Below, piece after piece: positions 36,177-49,619 of a stretch of 64,000 bases of DNA; the stretch's first letter is position 1; every line of letters starts with the position of its first letter. The position numbers were made by a program, and so were the translations under genes. The notes under the pieces were generated by a model. It was not told the DNA's origin. It did no database searches and worked only from the letters and a program-made list of their open reading frames with translations. Origin of the DNA: Salvelinus alpinus (taxonomy: Eukaryota; Chordata; Actinopteri; Salmoniformes; Salmonidae); contig NC_092115.1 in the NCBI RefSeq assembly GCF_045679555.1, positions 36,526,728 through 36,590,727 on the forward strand, in the 5' to 3' direction.

Positions 36177-38424
36177 TCTCTCTCATCATCACTCAATGCC
36201 TAGGTTTACCTCTAATGTACTTACATCCTACCATACCTTTGTCTGTACATCGCGCCCAGAAACCTGCTCCTTTTACTCTCTGTTCCAAACGTACTAGATG
36301 ACCAGTTCTAATAGCCTTCAGCCGTACCCTTATACTACTCCTCCTCTGTTCCTCTGGTGATGTAGAGGTTAATCCAGGACCTGCAGTGCCTAGCTCCACT
36401 CCTATTTCCCAGGTGCTCTCATTTGTTGACTTCTGTAACAGTAAAAGCCTTGGTTTCATGCATGTTAACATTAGAAGCCTCCTCCCTAAGTTTGTTTTAT
36501 TCACTGCTTTAGCACACTCTGCCAACACGGATGTCTTAGCCGGGTCTGAATCCTGGCTTAGGAAGACCACCAAAACCCCAGAAATTTCCATCCCTAACTA
36601 TAAAATTTTCCGACAAGATAGAACTGCCAAAGGGGGCGGAGTTGCAATCTACTGCAGAGATAGCCTGCAGAGTTCTGTCTTACTATCCAGGTCTGTACCC
36701 AAACAATTCGAGCTACTACTTTTAAAAGTCTAACCGTTGCCGCTTGCTATAGACCACCCTCTGCCCCCAGCTGTGCCCTGGACTCCATATATGAATTGAT
36801 TGCCCTCCATCTATCTTCAGAGCTTGTGCTGCTAGGTGACCTAAACTGGGACATGCTTAACACCCCGGCCATCCTACAATCTAAGCTTGATGCCCTCAAT
36901 CTCACACAAATTATCAATGAACCTACCAGGTACAACCCCAAATCCGTGAACACGGGCACCCTCATAGATATCATCCTAACCAACTTGCCCTCCAAATAAA
37001 CCTCTGCTGTTTTCAACCAAGATCTCAGCGATCACTGCTTCATTGCCTGCATCCGTAATGGGTCTGCGGTCAAACGACCACCACTCATCACTGTCAAACT
37101 CTTCCTAAAACACTTCAGCGAGCAGGCCTTTCTAATCGACCTGGCCCAGGTATTCTGGAAGGATATTGACCTCATCCCATCAGTAGAGGATGCCTGGTTA
37201 CTCTTTAAAAGTGCCTTCCTCACAATCTTAAATAAGCATGCCCAATTCAAAAACTTTAGAACCAGGAACAGATTTAGCCCTTAGTTCACTCCAGACCTGA
37301 CTGCCCTTGACCAGCACAAAAACATCCTATGGTGTACTGCATTAGCATCGAATAGCCCCCGTGATATGCAACTTTTCAGGGAAATTAGGAACCAATATAC
37401 ACAGGCAGTTAGGAAAGCTAAGGCTAGCTTTTCAAACAGAAATTTGCATCCTGTAGCACAAACTCAATAAAGTTCTGAGACACTGTAAAGTCCATGGAGA
37501 ATAAGAGCACGATCTACAATCGGCTTCCTATTTCGCAACAAAGCATCCTTCACTCATGCTGCTAAACATACCCTCGTAAAACTGACCATCCTGCCGATCC
37601 TCGACTTCGGCGACGTCATTTACAAAATAGCCTCCAACACTCTACTCAACAAATTGGATGCAGTCTATCACAGTGCCATCCGTTTTGTCACCAAAGACCT
37701 GTACGCTCTCGTTGGTTGGCCCTCGCTTCATACTCGTCGCCAAACCCACTGGCTTCAGGTCATCTACAAGTCTTTGCTAGGTAAAGCCCCGCCTTATCTC
37801 AGCTCACTGGTCACCATAGCAGCACCCACCCGTAGCACGCACTCCAGCAGGTATATCTCACGGGTCACCCCCAAAGCCAATTCCCCCTTTGGTCGCCTTT
37901 CCTTCCAGTTCTCTGCTGCCAATGACTGGAACGAATCTCAAAAATCACTGAAGCTGGAGACTCATATCTCCCTCACTAGCTTTAAACACCAGCTGTCAGA
38001 GCAGCTCACAGATCACTGCACCTGTACATAGCCCATCTGTAAATATCCCATCCAACTACCTCATCCCCTTACTGTATTTATTTATTTATCTTGCTTCTTT
38101 GCACCCCTGTATCTCTACTTGCACATTCATCCTCTGCACATCAATCACTCCAGTGTTTAATTGGTATATTGTAATTATTTCGCCACCATGGCCTATTTAT
38201 TGCCTTTCCTCACCTAATCTTAACTCATTTGCACACACTGTATATAGACTTTTTCTACTGTATTATTGACTGTATGTTTGTTTATTCCATGTGTAACTCT
38301 GTGTTGTAGTAGTATGTCTCGAACTGCTTTGCTTTATCTTGGCCAGGTCGCAGTTGTAAATGAGAACTTGTTCTCAACTAGCCTACCTGGTTAAATAAAG
38401 GTGAAATAAAATAAAATTAAAATA
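36177..38424 (+). mobile_element. LINE with endonuclease domain, reverse transcriptase deleted
   Basis: The plus strand encodes an apurinic-endonuclease-like domain: LGFMHVNIRSLLPK, TDVLAGSESWL, KGGGVAIYCRDSL and then LLGDLNWDMLN with GTLIDIILTNLPSK, split by a frameshift near 36735-36795 and later stops. The reverse-transcriptase core is missing. The C-terminal region (KLTILPILDFGDVIY, HSAIRFVTKDLY) follows from 37560 and the tail 'cctacctggttaaataaagg' ends it. It inserted between two blocks of duplicon B that are contiguous in copy A (near 18690). Confidence 0.75.
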
Positions 38425-38536
38425 AAGGATAGATGAAGCAATATAACTTATTTGACACACAGTTAGGGAACAAAGACAATAAACTAGTTTCATGTAAACA
38501 TAATTTCATCATATATTTAAAGGAACTATTGCATGC

Positions 38537-38893
38537 TACATCCTCCAAATTTTGAACCTGGACTCGAACGGACCTGATCATTAAAAAAGGGGGGGACCCG
38601 GACGGACCCGAGAACAATCAAACCCAATCCTGAACGGACCAGACGACAACCAACCTGTCCTAGACCAGACTCGATTGGACTTAAGTGAAAAAAGATATAT
38701 GTTTATCAGACAAGTTGCTCTTCTGGTTACTGAATATGTCTTTATATGTTGTCTAAGTCAATAAATTAACCTTATTAGTGTAAAGTAAATATGCTATAGG
38801 CTATGCAGAGCCATGGTCGTGTCCATTCGGGTCAACCTTCCTGTAGTTACATAGAACGGGTCTCGGATATACGGGATGACTCGTGAAGACCTG
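38537..38893. repeat. Copy-B-specific repeat insertion
   Basis: The segment from 'cctccaaattttgaacctgg' to 'gatgactcgtgaagacctg' interrupts duplicon sequence that is continuous in copy C ('gcatactacattaactatag'). It contains several 'acggacc' motifs and no reading frame. It is presumably a non-autonomous repeat. Confidence 0.5.
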
Positions 38894-39105
38894 CATTATA
38901 GCTGATTTACATTCAGAGGTTCATCTCCTAGGGCTTTTAAGGCACACACATATATAAGTAGAGTTGTTAGATATAAAGTGTATCCATATCAGATAGTGTG
39001 TAGAACATAATGAGTGGTGTTGATTGGCCTACATGAAAGAATATGCATAAAAGTACAGTGGTACTGATATATCTGTGTGAGAGTAAGTGAATTATGATTC
39101 ACTTA

Positions 39106-40126
39106 CTCCCTATTACAGGGGCTGAGTCACTGGCTTACTGGTGCTCTTTCATGCCGTCCCTAGGAGGGGTGCGTCACTTGAGTGGGTTGAGTCACTGACG
39201 TGATCTTCCTGTCTGGGTTGGCGCCCCCCCTTGGGTTGTGCCGTGGCGGAGATCTCTGTGGGCTATACTCGGCCTTGTCTCAGGATGGTAAATTGGTGGT
39301 TGAAGATATCCCTCTAGTGGTGTGGGGGCTGTGCTTTGGCAAAGTGGGTGGGGTTATATCCTTCCTGTTTAGCCCTGTCCGGGGGTATCATCGGATGGGG
39401 CCACAGTGTCTCCTGACCCCTCCTGTCTCAGCCTCCAGTATTTATGCTGCAGTAGTTTGTGTCGGGGGGCTAGGGTCAGTCTGTTATATCTGGAGCACTT
39501 CTCCTGTCTTATCCAGTGTCCTGTGTGAATTTAAGTATGCTCTCTCTAATTCTCTCTTTCTTTCTCTCTCTCGGAGGACCTGAGCCCTAGGACCATGCCT
39601 CAGGACTACCTGGCATGATGACTCCTTGCTGTCCCCAGTCCACCTGGCCGTGCTGCTGCTCCAGTTTCAACTGTTCTGCCTGCGGCTATGGAACCCTGAC
39701 CTGTTCACCGGACGTGCTACCTGTCCCAGACCTGCTGTTTTCAACTCTCTAGAGACTGCAGGAGCGGTAGAGGATCGGCTATGAAAAGCCAACTGACATT
39801 TACTCCTGAGGTGCTGACTTGCTGCACCCTCGACAACTACTGTGATTATTATTTGACCATGCTGGTAATTTATGAACATTTGAACATCTTGGCCATGTTC
39901 TGTTATAATCTCCACCAAGCACAGCCAGAAGAGGATTGGCCACCCCTCATAGCCTGGTTCCTCTAGGTTTCTTCCTAGGTTTTGGCCTTTCTAGGGAATT
40001 TTTCCTAGCCACCGTGCTTCTACACCTGCATTGCTTGCTGTTTGGGGTTTTAGGCTGGGTTTCTGTACAGCACTTTGAGATATCAGCTGATGTAAGAAGG
40101 GCTATATAAATACATTTGATTTGATT
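39106..40126 (+). mobile_element. LINE 3'-terminal fragment (about 1 kb)
   Basis: The segment runs to 'gggctatataaatacattt' and the tail TTTGATTTGATT. In copy A the flanking sequence 'gaattatgattgcat' type is continuous, so this is a copy-B-specific 5'-truncated insertion. The upstream part is GC-rich untranslated-like sequence ('cctctagtggtgtgggggc'). The same tail is at 250-514. Confidence 0.65.
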
Positions 40127-40343
40127 GCATGTGTTATGGAGCAGTGTGTATACAACGACTGTGTGTACACTGGGTGGTATTTCTATCCAGGAGAGGAAGT
40201 AGAGCTGGCTCAGTTCATCGCCACACACCAGTTCACTGGAGCAGTGCAGGTTCACCTCCAAGACTACTGCAGTACCCACACACACAAACACATGTAGAGA
40301 GATAGAGAGAGAGATACTGTAAGCATACATTCAGACATACATA

Positions 40344-41185
<842 letters not shown>

Positions 41186-41416
41186 TACATACACAAACAG
41201 TGCATTGCTGTGACTACTCATCCATTCTTGATAAAAATTAGTTGAGTGTGTGGAAACTGAAGAGTTAGAATTTCATGCACCTGTTTCTTGATGTTTGTGT
41301 CCCAAATTTGGACAGTTCTCTCATGGGACGCCAAGATGATCGTGCTGTTGGCGAATCACAGTACACTAATCCTGTCATTGTGTGTCTAGGGAATATCCAT
41401 CAAAATCATCATCATC

Positions 41417-41851
41417 AGGCCTCCCGAGTGGTGCAGTGGTCTAAGACACTGCATCGCAGTGCTAGCTGTGCCACTAGAGATCCTGGTTCGAGTCCAGGCT
41501 CTGTCACAGCCGGCCGCGACCGGGAGACACATGGGGTGGCGTGCAATTGGCCCAGCGTCGTCGGGTTTAGGGAAGGATATGGACGACGTCCTCGTCCCAT
41601 TGCACTCTAGCAACTCCTGTGGCGGGCCGGGCGCCTGCACGCTGACACGTTTGCCAGGTGTAGTGTTTCCTCTGACACATTGGTGCGGCTTGGTTCCGGG
41701 TTAAGTGGGCATTGTGTCAAGAAGCAGTGCGGCTTGGCTGGGTCGTGTTTCGGAGGATGCATGGCTCTCGACCTTCAACTCTCCCGAGTCCATATGGGAG
41801 TTACAGCGATGGGACAAGACTAACTACCAATTGGGGATAAAAAGGGGTAAA
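41417..41851 (+). mobile_element. Long tRNA-derived SINE (SlmI-like)
   Basis: A full-length-looking copy: head 'gcctcccgagtggtgcagtg', B-box 'ctggttcgagtcc', body 'ccggccgcgaccgggag', and end 'taactaccaattgggga' plus an A-rich tail. The flanking 'aaaatcatcat' and 'aaaattatcat' look like an 11-bp target duplication with one change. Confidence 0.75.
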
Positions 41852-42393
41852 ATTATCATTTAAAAAATCATTTAAAAAATTCCGGCTGCTCCAGGATGTT
41901 TGGTGGCTGGTTGAACCACATGTTTCTCCCACACCACCAACTCTAGAGACAGGACACAGAATAACAGTCCAGTTAATAAATTATTCATATAACAACTTGT
42001 TATGTGAGTGTCATTGTACTGCAGTGCAGTTATCCAGCCACCTTTTCCCCCACTAGACTGGTCCATTTCTAGCTCAATGATGAAGACAGATCAGTATTTG
42101 GGCCCATGACATACTAGGGAAGTGACCATAAGTGACATACTAATATGACCATATTATCATTCACATTGTCATTCACATATTTCTGCTACAGTGTGCACTA
42201 ATGAACATGACCCTTGTCTTTGGCAGACAGACTAGGGAGGAAAATACCATGCATCTGAATACGGAAACAGCTGGGGCACGTGGGTGAGGATGAATTCCAC
42301 CATGATGGACTGGACCCTCACCTCCATAAAGACTCCTGTACTGTTAAACCCTGACGCCTCAATGTCTTTTAATCTGCAAACAGCCTCAGAGGG

Positions 42394-42789
42394 TTAAATC
42401 ATCTTCAATCAGTGTAGATGAAGGGGAGGAGACAGGTTAAATAATGATTTTTAAGCCTTGAGACAATTGAGACATAGATTGTGTACCATTTAGAGGGTGA
42501 ATGGGCAAGACAAAATATTTAAGTGCCTTTGAACGGGGTATGGTAGTAGGTGCCAGGTGCGTCAAGAACTGCAACACTGCTGGGTTTTTCACGGTCAACA
42601 GTTTCCCGTGTGTATACACCACCCAAAGGCATTCCAGCCAACTTGACAAAACCTGTGGAACCTGTCCCTGTGGAACACTTTCGACACTTTGTAGCCCATG
42701 CCCCGATGAGTTGAGGCTGTCCTGAGGGCAAAAGGAGATGCAACTCAATAATAGGTAGGTGCTCCTGATGTTTTTTACAATCACTGTAT
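42394..42789 (+). mobile_element. Body and right end of a Tc1 copy split by inversion
   Basis: The segment starts mid-element at 'gttaaatcatcttcaatcag' and runs to the right terminus 'gatgttttttacaatcactg'. The missing left end of the same element is found inverted at 44190-44276. The transposase is already deleted ('ccagccaacttgacaaaacc'). Confidence 0.75.
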
Positions 42790-43700
42790 ATTTCTGGATG
42801 TTATGTATCCCTGGAAATAATCAAAAGCTTGTCCAAAAAAAGTGGTCTCCTGGCCAACTTACTTATGGGGTAAATTGAGTTGCGGGACAATGTAAGTTAA
42901 GCCGCCTTCAAATGTCTTTACTGAGTTAGATATTACCACTACCTTTATAAAACCATGTCTATATTTATTTCCCAAACACAATTCAACACAATCACAATAG
43001 CTTTTTTGACTTTTAATCATTTTAAGCATCTATTGACACAGACTTAACACTTTGTACTTTTTTTTACACTTTTAACATAGGCTAGGCCCTATGTTAAGAA
43101 GAAAACACTTTGCTCAACTTGCCATTGGCTCTACCATTGGCTCAACTTACCCCAAGGCAAACATTTTGACTATATTAGCCCACACAGCTACAAGGATGCA
43201 CTTTTGTGCTAGGTTTAGGACCTTATATTGAAGCTTAGAGAGAGCTCAGCTGATGTATAGAACACAATAATGATCTGCTTTGATTTAGATACAAGCATCA
43301 TGAAACCTAACACAATACATTCATTTGACTTGGTAGAAATCTGTTTTTTGGGCCTAACTTGATATACCACTTTTTGCATGTGGTTTCTTCCTTTACAGAC
43401 CATGAAATGATAACCTCTTCCAAAATATTTGATCAGATGATACATTTTTTTCCTAGAAACAAAGGTGGCTCAACTTACCCCACACTCCTCTACCTGTCTT
43501 AGTACATTTCTTGATAGTAATTCAGATACTGTAATTCCATTCAGTAGGAGCGAAAAGGAGACATGGAAAACGAGAAGTGGTGTTTCTATTGGACGAGTTC
43601 AGGTAGTAGAGGTTCAAAATGTCAATATTTTCTCCCATTTCATACCTACTGAACGGGACCCAGCATAAATATGGCATATTGCTTTTTGTATCAACCTCTT
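42790..43700. other. Non-coding spacer within the inverted segment
   Basis: This is AT-rich sequence with repeated 'ggctcaacttacccca' motifs (near 43130, 43150 and 43470), probably an interspersed repeat. It contains no RhoGAP exon, although the missing exon would be expected around here in the original order. Confidence 0.45.
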
Positions 43701-44189
43701 TCCCACTAGGAAGCTGTGGTGATTCAGCTGCAGGACGAGAGGCTAGTGAAGATCAAGGATGTGCTGAAGGAGTTACCAGCTCCCCATTACAGGTAAACCT
43801 CCACCTATTCAGTAATTTATCCTACTTTTATATAGAAAGAGTAAATGTTTGCAATGTTTCCATATATTACATGGATGGAACCATCTGTTTGTAAATTGGG
43901 ATAAAAAAATTGTGCCATGTGTCGTTTTTCTCCAATAGTTTCAACTGTTTTCAAGCTATATCTACAAAATTAAACCCATTTTCCTCTCCCTTTGCCCCTT
44001 CTCCCTCACCCTGGTTTCTTTGGATTCTGCAGTTCCTGATGTGTCACCTTATCAAGATGGCTTCTTATTCCTCGCCATTGTTTGGGCTCCAAACCTTCTC
44101 AAGTGTATTTATCTACATGAGAGAGAAAGACATGAACTAGGTAGAGATAGTTAAAACAGTGTGTTTGCATTGTTCAACGTTATTTAACA

Positions 44190-44276
44190 GGTGACATCAG
44201 TAAGGGATCATAGCTTTTACCTGGTCAGTCTATGTCATGGGAAAAGCAGATGTTCATAATGTTTTGTACACCCAGT
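44190..44276 (-). mobile_element. Left end of the split Tc1 copy
   Basis: On the minus strand it reads 'gtgtacaaaacattatgaac', 'gacatagactgaccagg' and 'tgtcacctgttaaat'. That is the start of the Tc1 family at 52773-53307, and it stops at the same point where 42394 begins. Confidence 0.75.
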
Positions 44277-44840
44277 GCATGTAGATATCTTTGTTAGAAA
44301 GAATACTATATTTCCCTTGATGTAGTGATGCTGAATGTAAAAAATTGCTCAACTTACTTATCTGGGGTCCACTTACTGTCAAACTCACCCGTTTGGAAAC
44401 AAACACATTACACTGCTATACTTGACCACACACACACACGTACAAGACACAAACACACACGCTTACCTTACTTTCTGTGTGTTGGATGACACCCCAGATA
44501 GCCTGTAGATCCCATCTACAACCCCATGCTTCTCAATGAATTCACTGCAGCTTCGCAGCACCTGAGGAACTGAGAGACAGACAAGATGATAATACTATGG
44601 ACCTGACAGGGATGAACAACAGGATGCTAATATTTAATGTGTTCAGATACAACATATTCTAACAGACTGAGGGAACTTGGGACTTACTCTCCTGACAGGT
44701 TATAGCCAGGTGGTCCAACAGGTGACAGCCAAACACCTTCTCATTGTTCCCTCCTTTTCTCTGGAGTCTCCGCATCTCTTATTTTCTCCTGCCTCAACTT
44801 CTCACATTCAGCCCTGTTGTCAACTATGTGTGTATTTAAT

Positions 44841-45534
44841 ATTAGTATTTTCTGTATGAATTGGTCAATTGTAACCAGTTGCGATTTTAACATGTAAATC
44901 TTGGTGGCGCAAAAAAAAATTAAAATTGGGGGAACACATGCCAGCAAAGCAAATACACAACACAACACTAAACAATACATTAATTACAGTATAAGGGTGA
45001 ATCCTTACCACTGCTACACAAGACACCGGCTATCTGGTAGCGAAACAGTTAATTCAGCCTCATTTACTGCCTTTAAAAAAAAATGGCTGACTTGCTTAAA
45101 CAAATGTGGTTTCTACATTACTATGGCATAAGGAGACGACAAGCGGATAAGAGGCAATCCGTAATTTCGATTAAGACAATGAGCGAGCTAGGACGGACGT
45201 AGTCAATATAACTATTTATTCAGCACTTTTGAAATGTACAGCAACAGAATTCAGAACATGGGCCTTTCTTACAGTATTCTCCCTGTACACCAAGTCAGAA
45301 CCATAGGATAAATAAAGGGGGCATATAAGCGTACAATGGAAGTGCCTGCAATATTTGATTATGACATTTCTCTAAAACAGGCTATATGCTACATGTGCAC
45401 CACCAAGTCAGAACAGTAGGCTAAGTTATAAGGGGGAAAGGGACCACATTATTAGGGTGAGGCACATGGGCTAATAACAGCGTACTACACAATGTACACT
45501 TAGTATACATTTCTTAGCTACAGTATACATATCT
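44841..45534. other. Sequence without recognised features
   Basis: No splice-flanked exon, terminal repeat or repeat family could be identified. The first 130 bases may hold the upstream part of the RhoGAP exon or its intron. Confidence 0.4.
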
Positions 45535-46912
45535 CTGAGGGGTCTTTGGCCTGGTTTGCTAACTACTTCTCTCAAAGAGTGCAGTGTATAAAGTCAAAAC
45601 ATCTGCTGTATCAGCCACTGCCTGTCACTAAGGGTGTACCCCAAGGCTCGATCCTAGGCCCCATGCTCTTCTCAATTTACATCAACAACATAGCTCAGGC
45701 AGTAGGAAGCTCTCCCATCCATTTATATGCAGATGAGACAGTCTTGTACTCAGCTGGCCCCTCCCCGGATTTTGTGCTAAACGCTCTACAACAAAGCTTT
45801 CTTCGTTTCCAACAAGCTTTCTCTGCCCTTAACCTTGTTCTGAACACCTCCAAAACAAATGTGATATGGTTTGGTAAGAAGAGTGCCCCTCTCCCCACAG
45901 GTGTGATTACTATCTCTGAGGGTTTAGAGCTTGAGGTAGTCACCTCATACAAGTACCTGGGAGTATGGCTAGATGGTACACTGTCCTTCTCTCAGCACAT
46001 ATCAAAGCTGCAGGCTAAAGTTAAATCTAGACTTGGTTTCCTCTATCGTAATCACTCCTCTTTCACCTAAGCTGCCAAACTAACCCTGATTCAGATGACC
46101 ATCCTACCCATGCTAGATTACGGATACGTAATTTATAGATCGGCAGGTAAGGGTGCTCTCGAGCGACTAGATGTTCTTTACCATTCGGCCATCAGATTTG
46201 CCACCAATGCTCCTTATAGGACACATCACTGCACTCTATATTCCTCTGTAAACTGTTCATCTCTGTATACCCGTCGCAAGACCCAATGGTTGATACTTAT
46301 TTATAAAATCCTCTTAGGCCTCACTCCCACCTATCTGAGATATCTACTGCAGCCCTCATCCTCCACATTCAACACCCATTCTGCCAGTCACATTCTGTTG
46401 AAGGTCCCCAAAGCACACACATCCCTGGGTCGCTCCTCTTTTCAGTTCACTGCAGCTAGCGATTGGAACGAGCTGCAACAAACACTCCAACTGGACAGTT
46501 TATCTCAATCTCTTCATTCAAAGACTCAATCATGGACACTCTTACTAACAGTTGTGGCTGCTTCGCATGATGTAATGTTGTCTCTACCTTCTTGCATTTG
46601 TGCTGTTGTCTCTGCCCAGTAATGTTTGCACCATGTTTTGTGCTGCTACCATGTTGTGCTGCTGCCATGTTGTGTTGCTAGCATGTTGTTGTCATGTTGT
46701 GTTGCTGCCATGCTATGTTGTTGTCTTAGGTCTCTCTTTATGTAGTGTTGTGTTGTCTCTCTTTTCGTGATGTGTGTTTTGTCCTATATTTTTATTTTTA
46801 ATCCCAGCCCTCGTCCCCGCAGGAGGGCTTTTGCCTTTTGGTAGGCCGTCATTGTAAATAAGAATTTGTTCTTAACTGACTTGCCTAGTTAAATAAAGGT
46901 CAAATAAAACAT
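45535..46912 (+). mobile_element. 5'-truncated LINE: reverse transcriptase palm to 3' tail
   Basis: The frame at 45546-46070 encodes KGVPQGSILGPMLFSIYINN and then HLYADETVLYS (catalytic box), followed by LNTSKTNVIWFGKKS. A stop at 46069 splits it from the C-terminal region (46095-46622, MLDYGYVIYRSAGKG). The usual YADD box reads YADE, so a metal-binding aspartate is replaced. The 3' end 'gtaggccgtcattgtaaat' and 'gacttgcctagttaaataaagg' is the same tail found on the HpaI-like SINEs, which presumably borrow this LINE's machinery. Confidence 0.8.
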
Positions 46913-46959
46913 GTAAATAAATCTCCCTGGCATATTACATAATTTATGCAGCAGAGTCT

Positions 46960-47619
46960 AGCATTTTCTGGATTTATGGTTCTTTCAAGACAAAAACAAG
47001 GTTGAATCATGACGTCCGTGATCTTCAGGTCAGAGCTCTAGAAAGAGGCCTGACTTGGAATTATGAGTTGGATGACCGTTCAAAACCTATTTTCCCAGTC
47101 GGAGCTCGTTTTTTACCAGAGTTCCCAGGTGTCTTGAACTCACTGAAGTACGAGGTTTCCCAGTTCCGAGTTTTCAGTTATTTTGAACACGGCAGAAGTA
47201 ATGCTGGATTGACAGCATGGCCATGGTATTCAACCTTTTCTGGCCCATTTTGTTGAATGTTTATCCTTTTACGCTTGGAAAAGAGACCCTTAAACACAGA
47301 CTTGAACCACACACCCACTCCACTGAAATACAGGCTAGTAATTGCTTTGCAACGCTTCCAGTTAGCCACTGATTCCTTCCAAACCACTCATTGTTGAATT
47401 TGTGATTCCCAATTTGTTGTGTAATGTTTATGTCCAATGGCCGATGAGCACCAATACGTTTTATCTATAATTGCTCTTCATCATTTTTCTTCATACGACA
47501 AGGATCGAAAAGGATTTGCCAGTAGATTGTCGACTTGATTCATGATGATGACTGCTAGCTTGCAAGCTAAGATTTTTAAAGAATGATGTTGACATAAGTC
47601 CAATCAAAGCTATGGTAGA
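46960..47619. repeat. Interspersed non-coding repeat, left part
   Basis: It contains the inverted relative of 3935-4095 and further repeat-like sequence ('ggagctcgttttttaccag'). The probable right part lies at 48861-48935 ('tgcaaactgatatttgac'), so the Sleeping Beauty-type copy between them seems to be inserted in it. Confidence 0.45.
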
Positions 47620-48858
47620 TATATGATTTGACGTCATTTTGTGGGAAAATCAAAAGAAATTGGCCAAGACCTCCACAAATCTGGTTCATCATTGGGAGCA
47701 ATTTCCAAACGCCTGAAGGTACCATGTTCATCTGTACAAACAATAGTACACAAGTATTAACACCATGGGACCACGCAGCCGTCATACCGCTCAGGAAGGA
47801 GATGCGTTCTGTCTCCTAGAGATGAACATACTTTGGTGCGAAAAGTGCAAATCAATCCCAGAACAACAGCAAAGGACCTTGTGAAGATGCTGGAGGAAAC
47901 AGGTACGAAAGTGTCTATATCCACAGTAAAACAAGTCCTATATCGACATAACCTGAAAGGCCACTCAGCGAGGAAGAAGCCTCTGCTCCAAAACCGCCAT
48001 AAAAAAGCCAGACTACGGTTTGCAACTGCACATGGGGAGAAAGATCGTACTTTTTGGAGAAATGTCCTCTGGTCTGATGAAACAAAAATCTAACTGTTTG
48101 GCCATAATGACCATCGTTATGTTTGGAGGAAAAAGGGGGAGGCTTGCAAGCCGGAGAACACCATCCCAACTGTGAAGCACGGGGGTGGCAGGATCATGTT
48201 GTGGGGGTGCTTTGCTGCAGGAGGGACTGGTGCACTTCACAAAATAAATGGCATCATGAGGGAGGAAAATGATGTGGATATTTTGAAGCAGCATCTCAAG
48301 TCAGGAAGTTAAAGCTTGGTCACAAATGGGTCTTCCAAATGGACAATGACCCCAAGCATACTTCCAAAGTTGTGGCAAAATGGCTTAAGGACAACAAAGT
48401 CAAGGTATTTGAGTGGCCATCACAAAGCCCTGACCTCAATCTTATAGAAAATTTGTGGGGAGAACTGAAAAAGCGTGTGCGAGCAAGGAGGCCTAAAAAC
48501 CTGACTCACTTACACCAGCTCTGTCAGGAGGAAAGGGCCAAAATTCACCCAACTTATTGTGGGAAGCTTGTGGAAGGCTACTCAAAACATTTGACCCAAG
48601 TTAAACAATTTAAATGCAAAGCTACCAAATACTAATTGAGTGTATGTAAACTTCTGACCCACTGGGAATGTGATGATAGAAATAAAAGCTGAAATAAATA
48701 ATTCTCTACTATTATTCTGACATTTCACATTCTTAAAATAAAGTGGTGATCCTAACTGACCTAGGACAGGGACTTTTTACTCTGATTAAATGTCAGGAAT
48801 TGTGAAAAACTGAGTTTAAATGTATTTGGCTAAGGTGTATGTAAACTTCCAACTCTAT
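47620..48858 (+). mobile_element. Sleeping Beauty-type Tc1, left end missing
   Basis: It starts within the 5' leader ('gggaaaatcaaaagaaattgg'), lacks the left inverted repeat, and ends at the right terminus 'gtatgtaaacttccaact'. Transposase pieces: 47833-48093 ([19 protein letters not shown], with WSDETK, the first catalytic D) and 48339-48635 ([10 protein letters not shown] with the second D, and NLIENLWGELKK with the E retained). A stop at 48092 and frameshifts divide the frame. It is closer to an intact core than the copy at 13360-16082. Confidence 0.8.
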
Positions 48859-49619
48859 ATATTTTCTTTGCATATTTTGCAAACTGATATTTGACACATA
48901 TTAATGACAAAATAAAATGCAAAACAGGCAACAACAACGGTAACGTGACATAAGGATTTCATAAACATTTACAAAGCCCCATTAATATTCTACGCTGTTT
49001 TGTTTTCTTCATTGCATTTAATTGTGCTTTATTGTTTCACTCTGTGAAGTGCATTGCTTTACTGTGTTATACTGAGCTGTGTTTTGAGCCTTTCTGCTGG
49101 ATCATGCTGTTTTGTGTTGTGTTTGTGGCACTCTGTAAAGTAAGAAAACAGCCAAATCATCTTCTCAATATGTGTACACCAATACAACACTTAATGCGAA
49201 CACTTAAAATCTAAATGTGCATCCCTCACATTGTACAGCATACATCTCTCTTCACTTCCCCTAAAGTATTTGTTCCAACAAAATAAACAGCCCACCCCTT
49301 TCACCCCAACACTCCTAGTCTCCCTCTCAGTGCCGTGGTCTGAGGACACGTTTTTTTTGGGGGGGGGGGTTGGATAACCGCCGAAAATAAGGTCTGTGAT
49401 AACACAGGCTTAGGAGCTCTTATACTTTTTGTGCTGAGAAAATCTTCATTAGCTAACGTCAGTTTTTGTGAATTTTTAAGACTGTTCCTACCTTCACTGC
49501 ACCGGCACATCCAAGAAGCAGCAACCTACCGACTCTGTTGATTGGCAAATCAGTGAAACAGTAAATCACTCAAACTAATCATATCAATCTATTTAACTGA
49601 TCTATTTAGCTATCTACAG

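Larger units (their letters stand above)
42263..44840 (-). pseudogene. RhoGAP gene fragment (ARHGAP30/31-like), rearranged
   Basis: Exons of a Rho GTPase-activating domain, which would stimulate GTP hydrolysis by Rho-family GTPases. Minus strand: 44688 to about 44840 (EKVFGCHLLDHL, with an upstream frameshift), 44472-44569 (IEKHGVVDGIYRLSGV, which contains the arginine-finger YRLSG) and 42263-42373 (KDIEASGFN...EFILTHVPQLF). Plus strand: 43710-43792 (DERLVKIKDVLKELPAPHYR) and 44033-44103 (FLMCHLIKMASYS, then out of frame AIVWAPNLLK after an internal deletion). The exon following the arginine finger is missing. Residue choices look closest to ARHGAP30/31. It is broken by deletion, frameshift and inversion. 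Confidence 0.7.

Noticed and set aside
39200-39583. 127-codon plus-strand frame with hydrophobic segments
   Set aside because: It lies wholly in a copy-B-specific LINE 3' fragment. Openness comes from GC-rich untranslated sequence.
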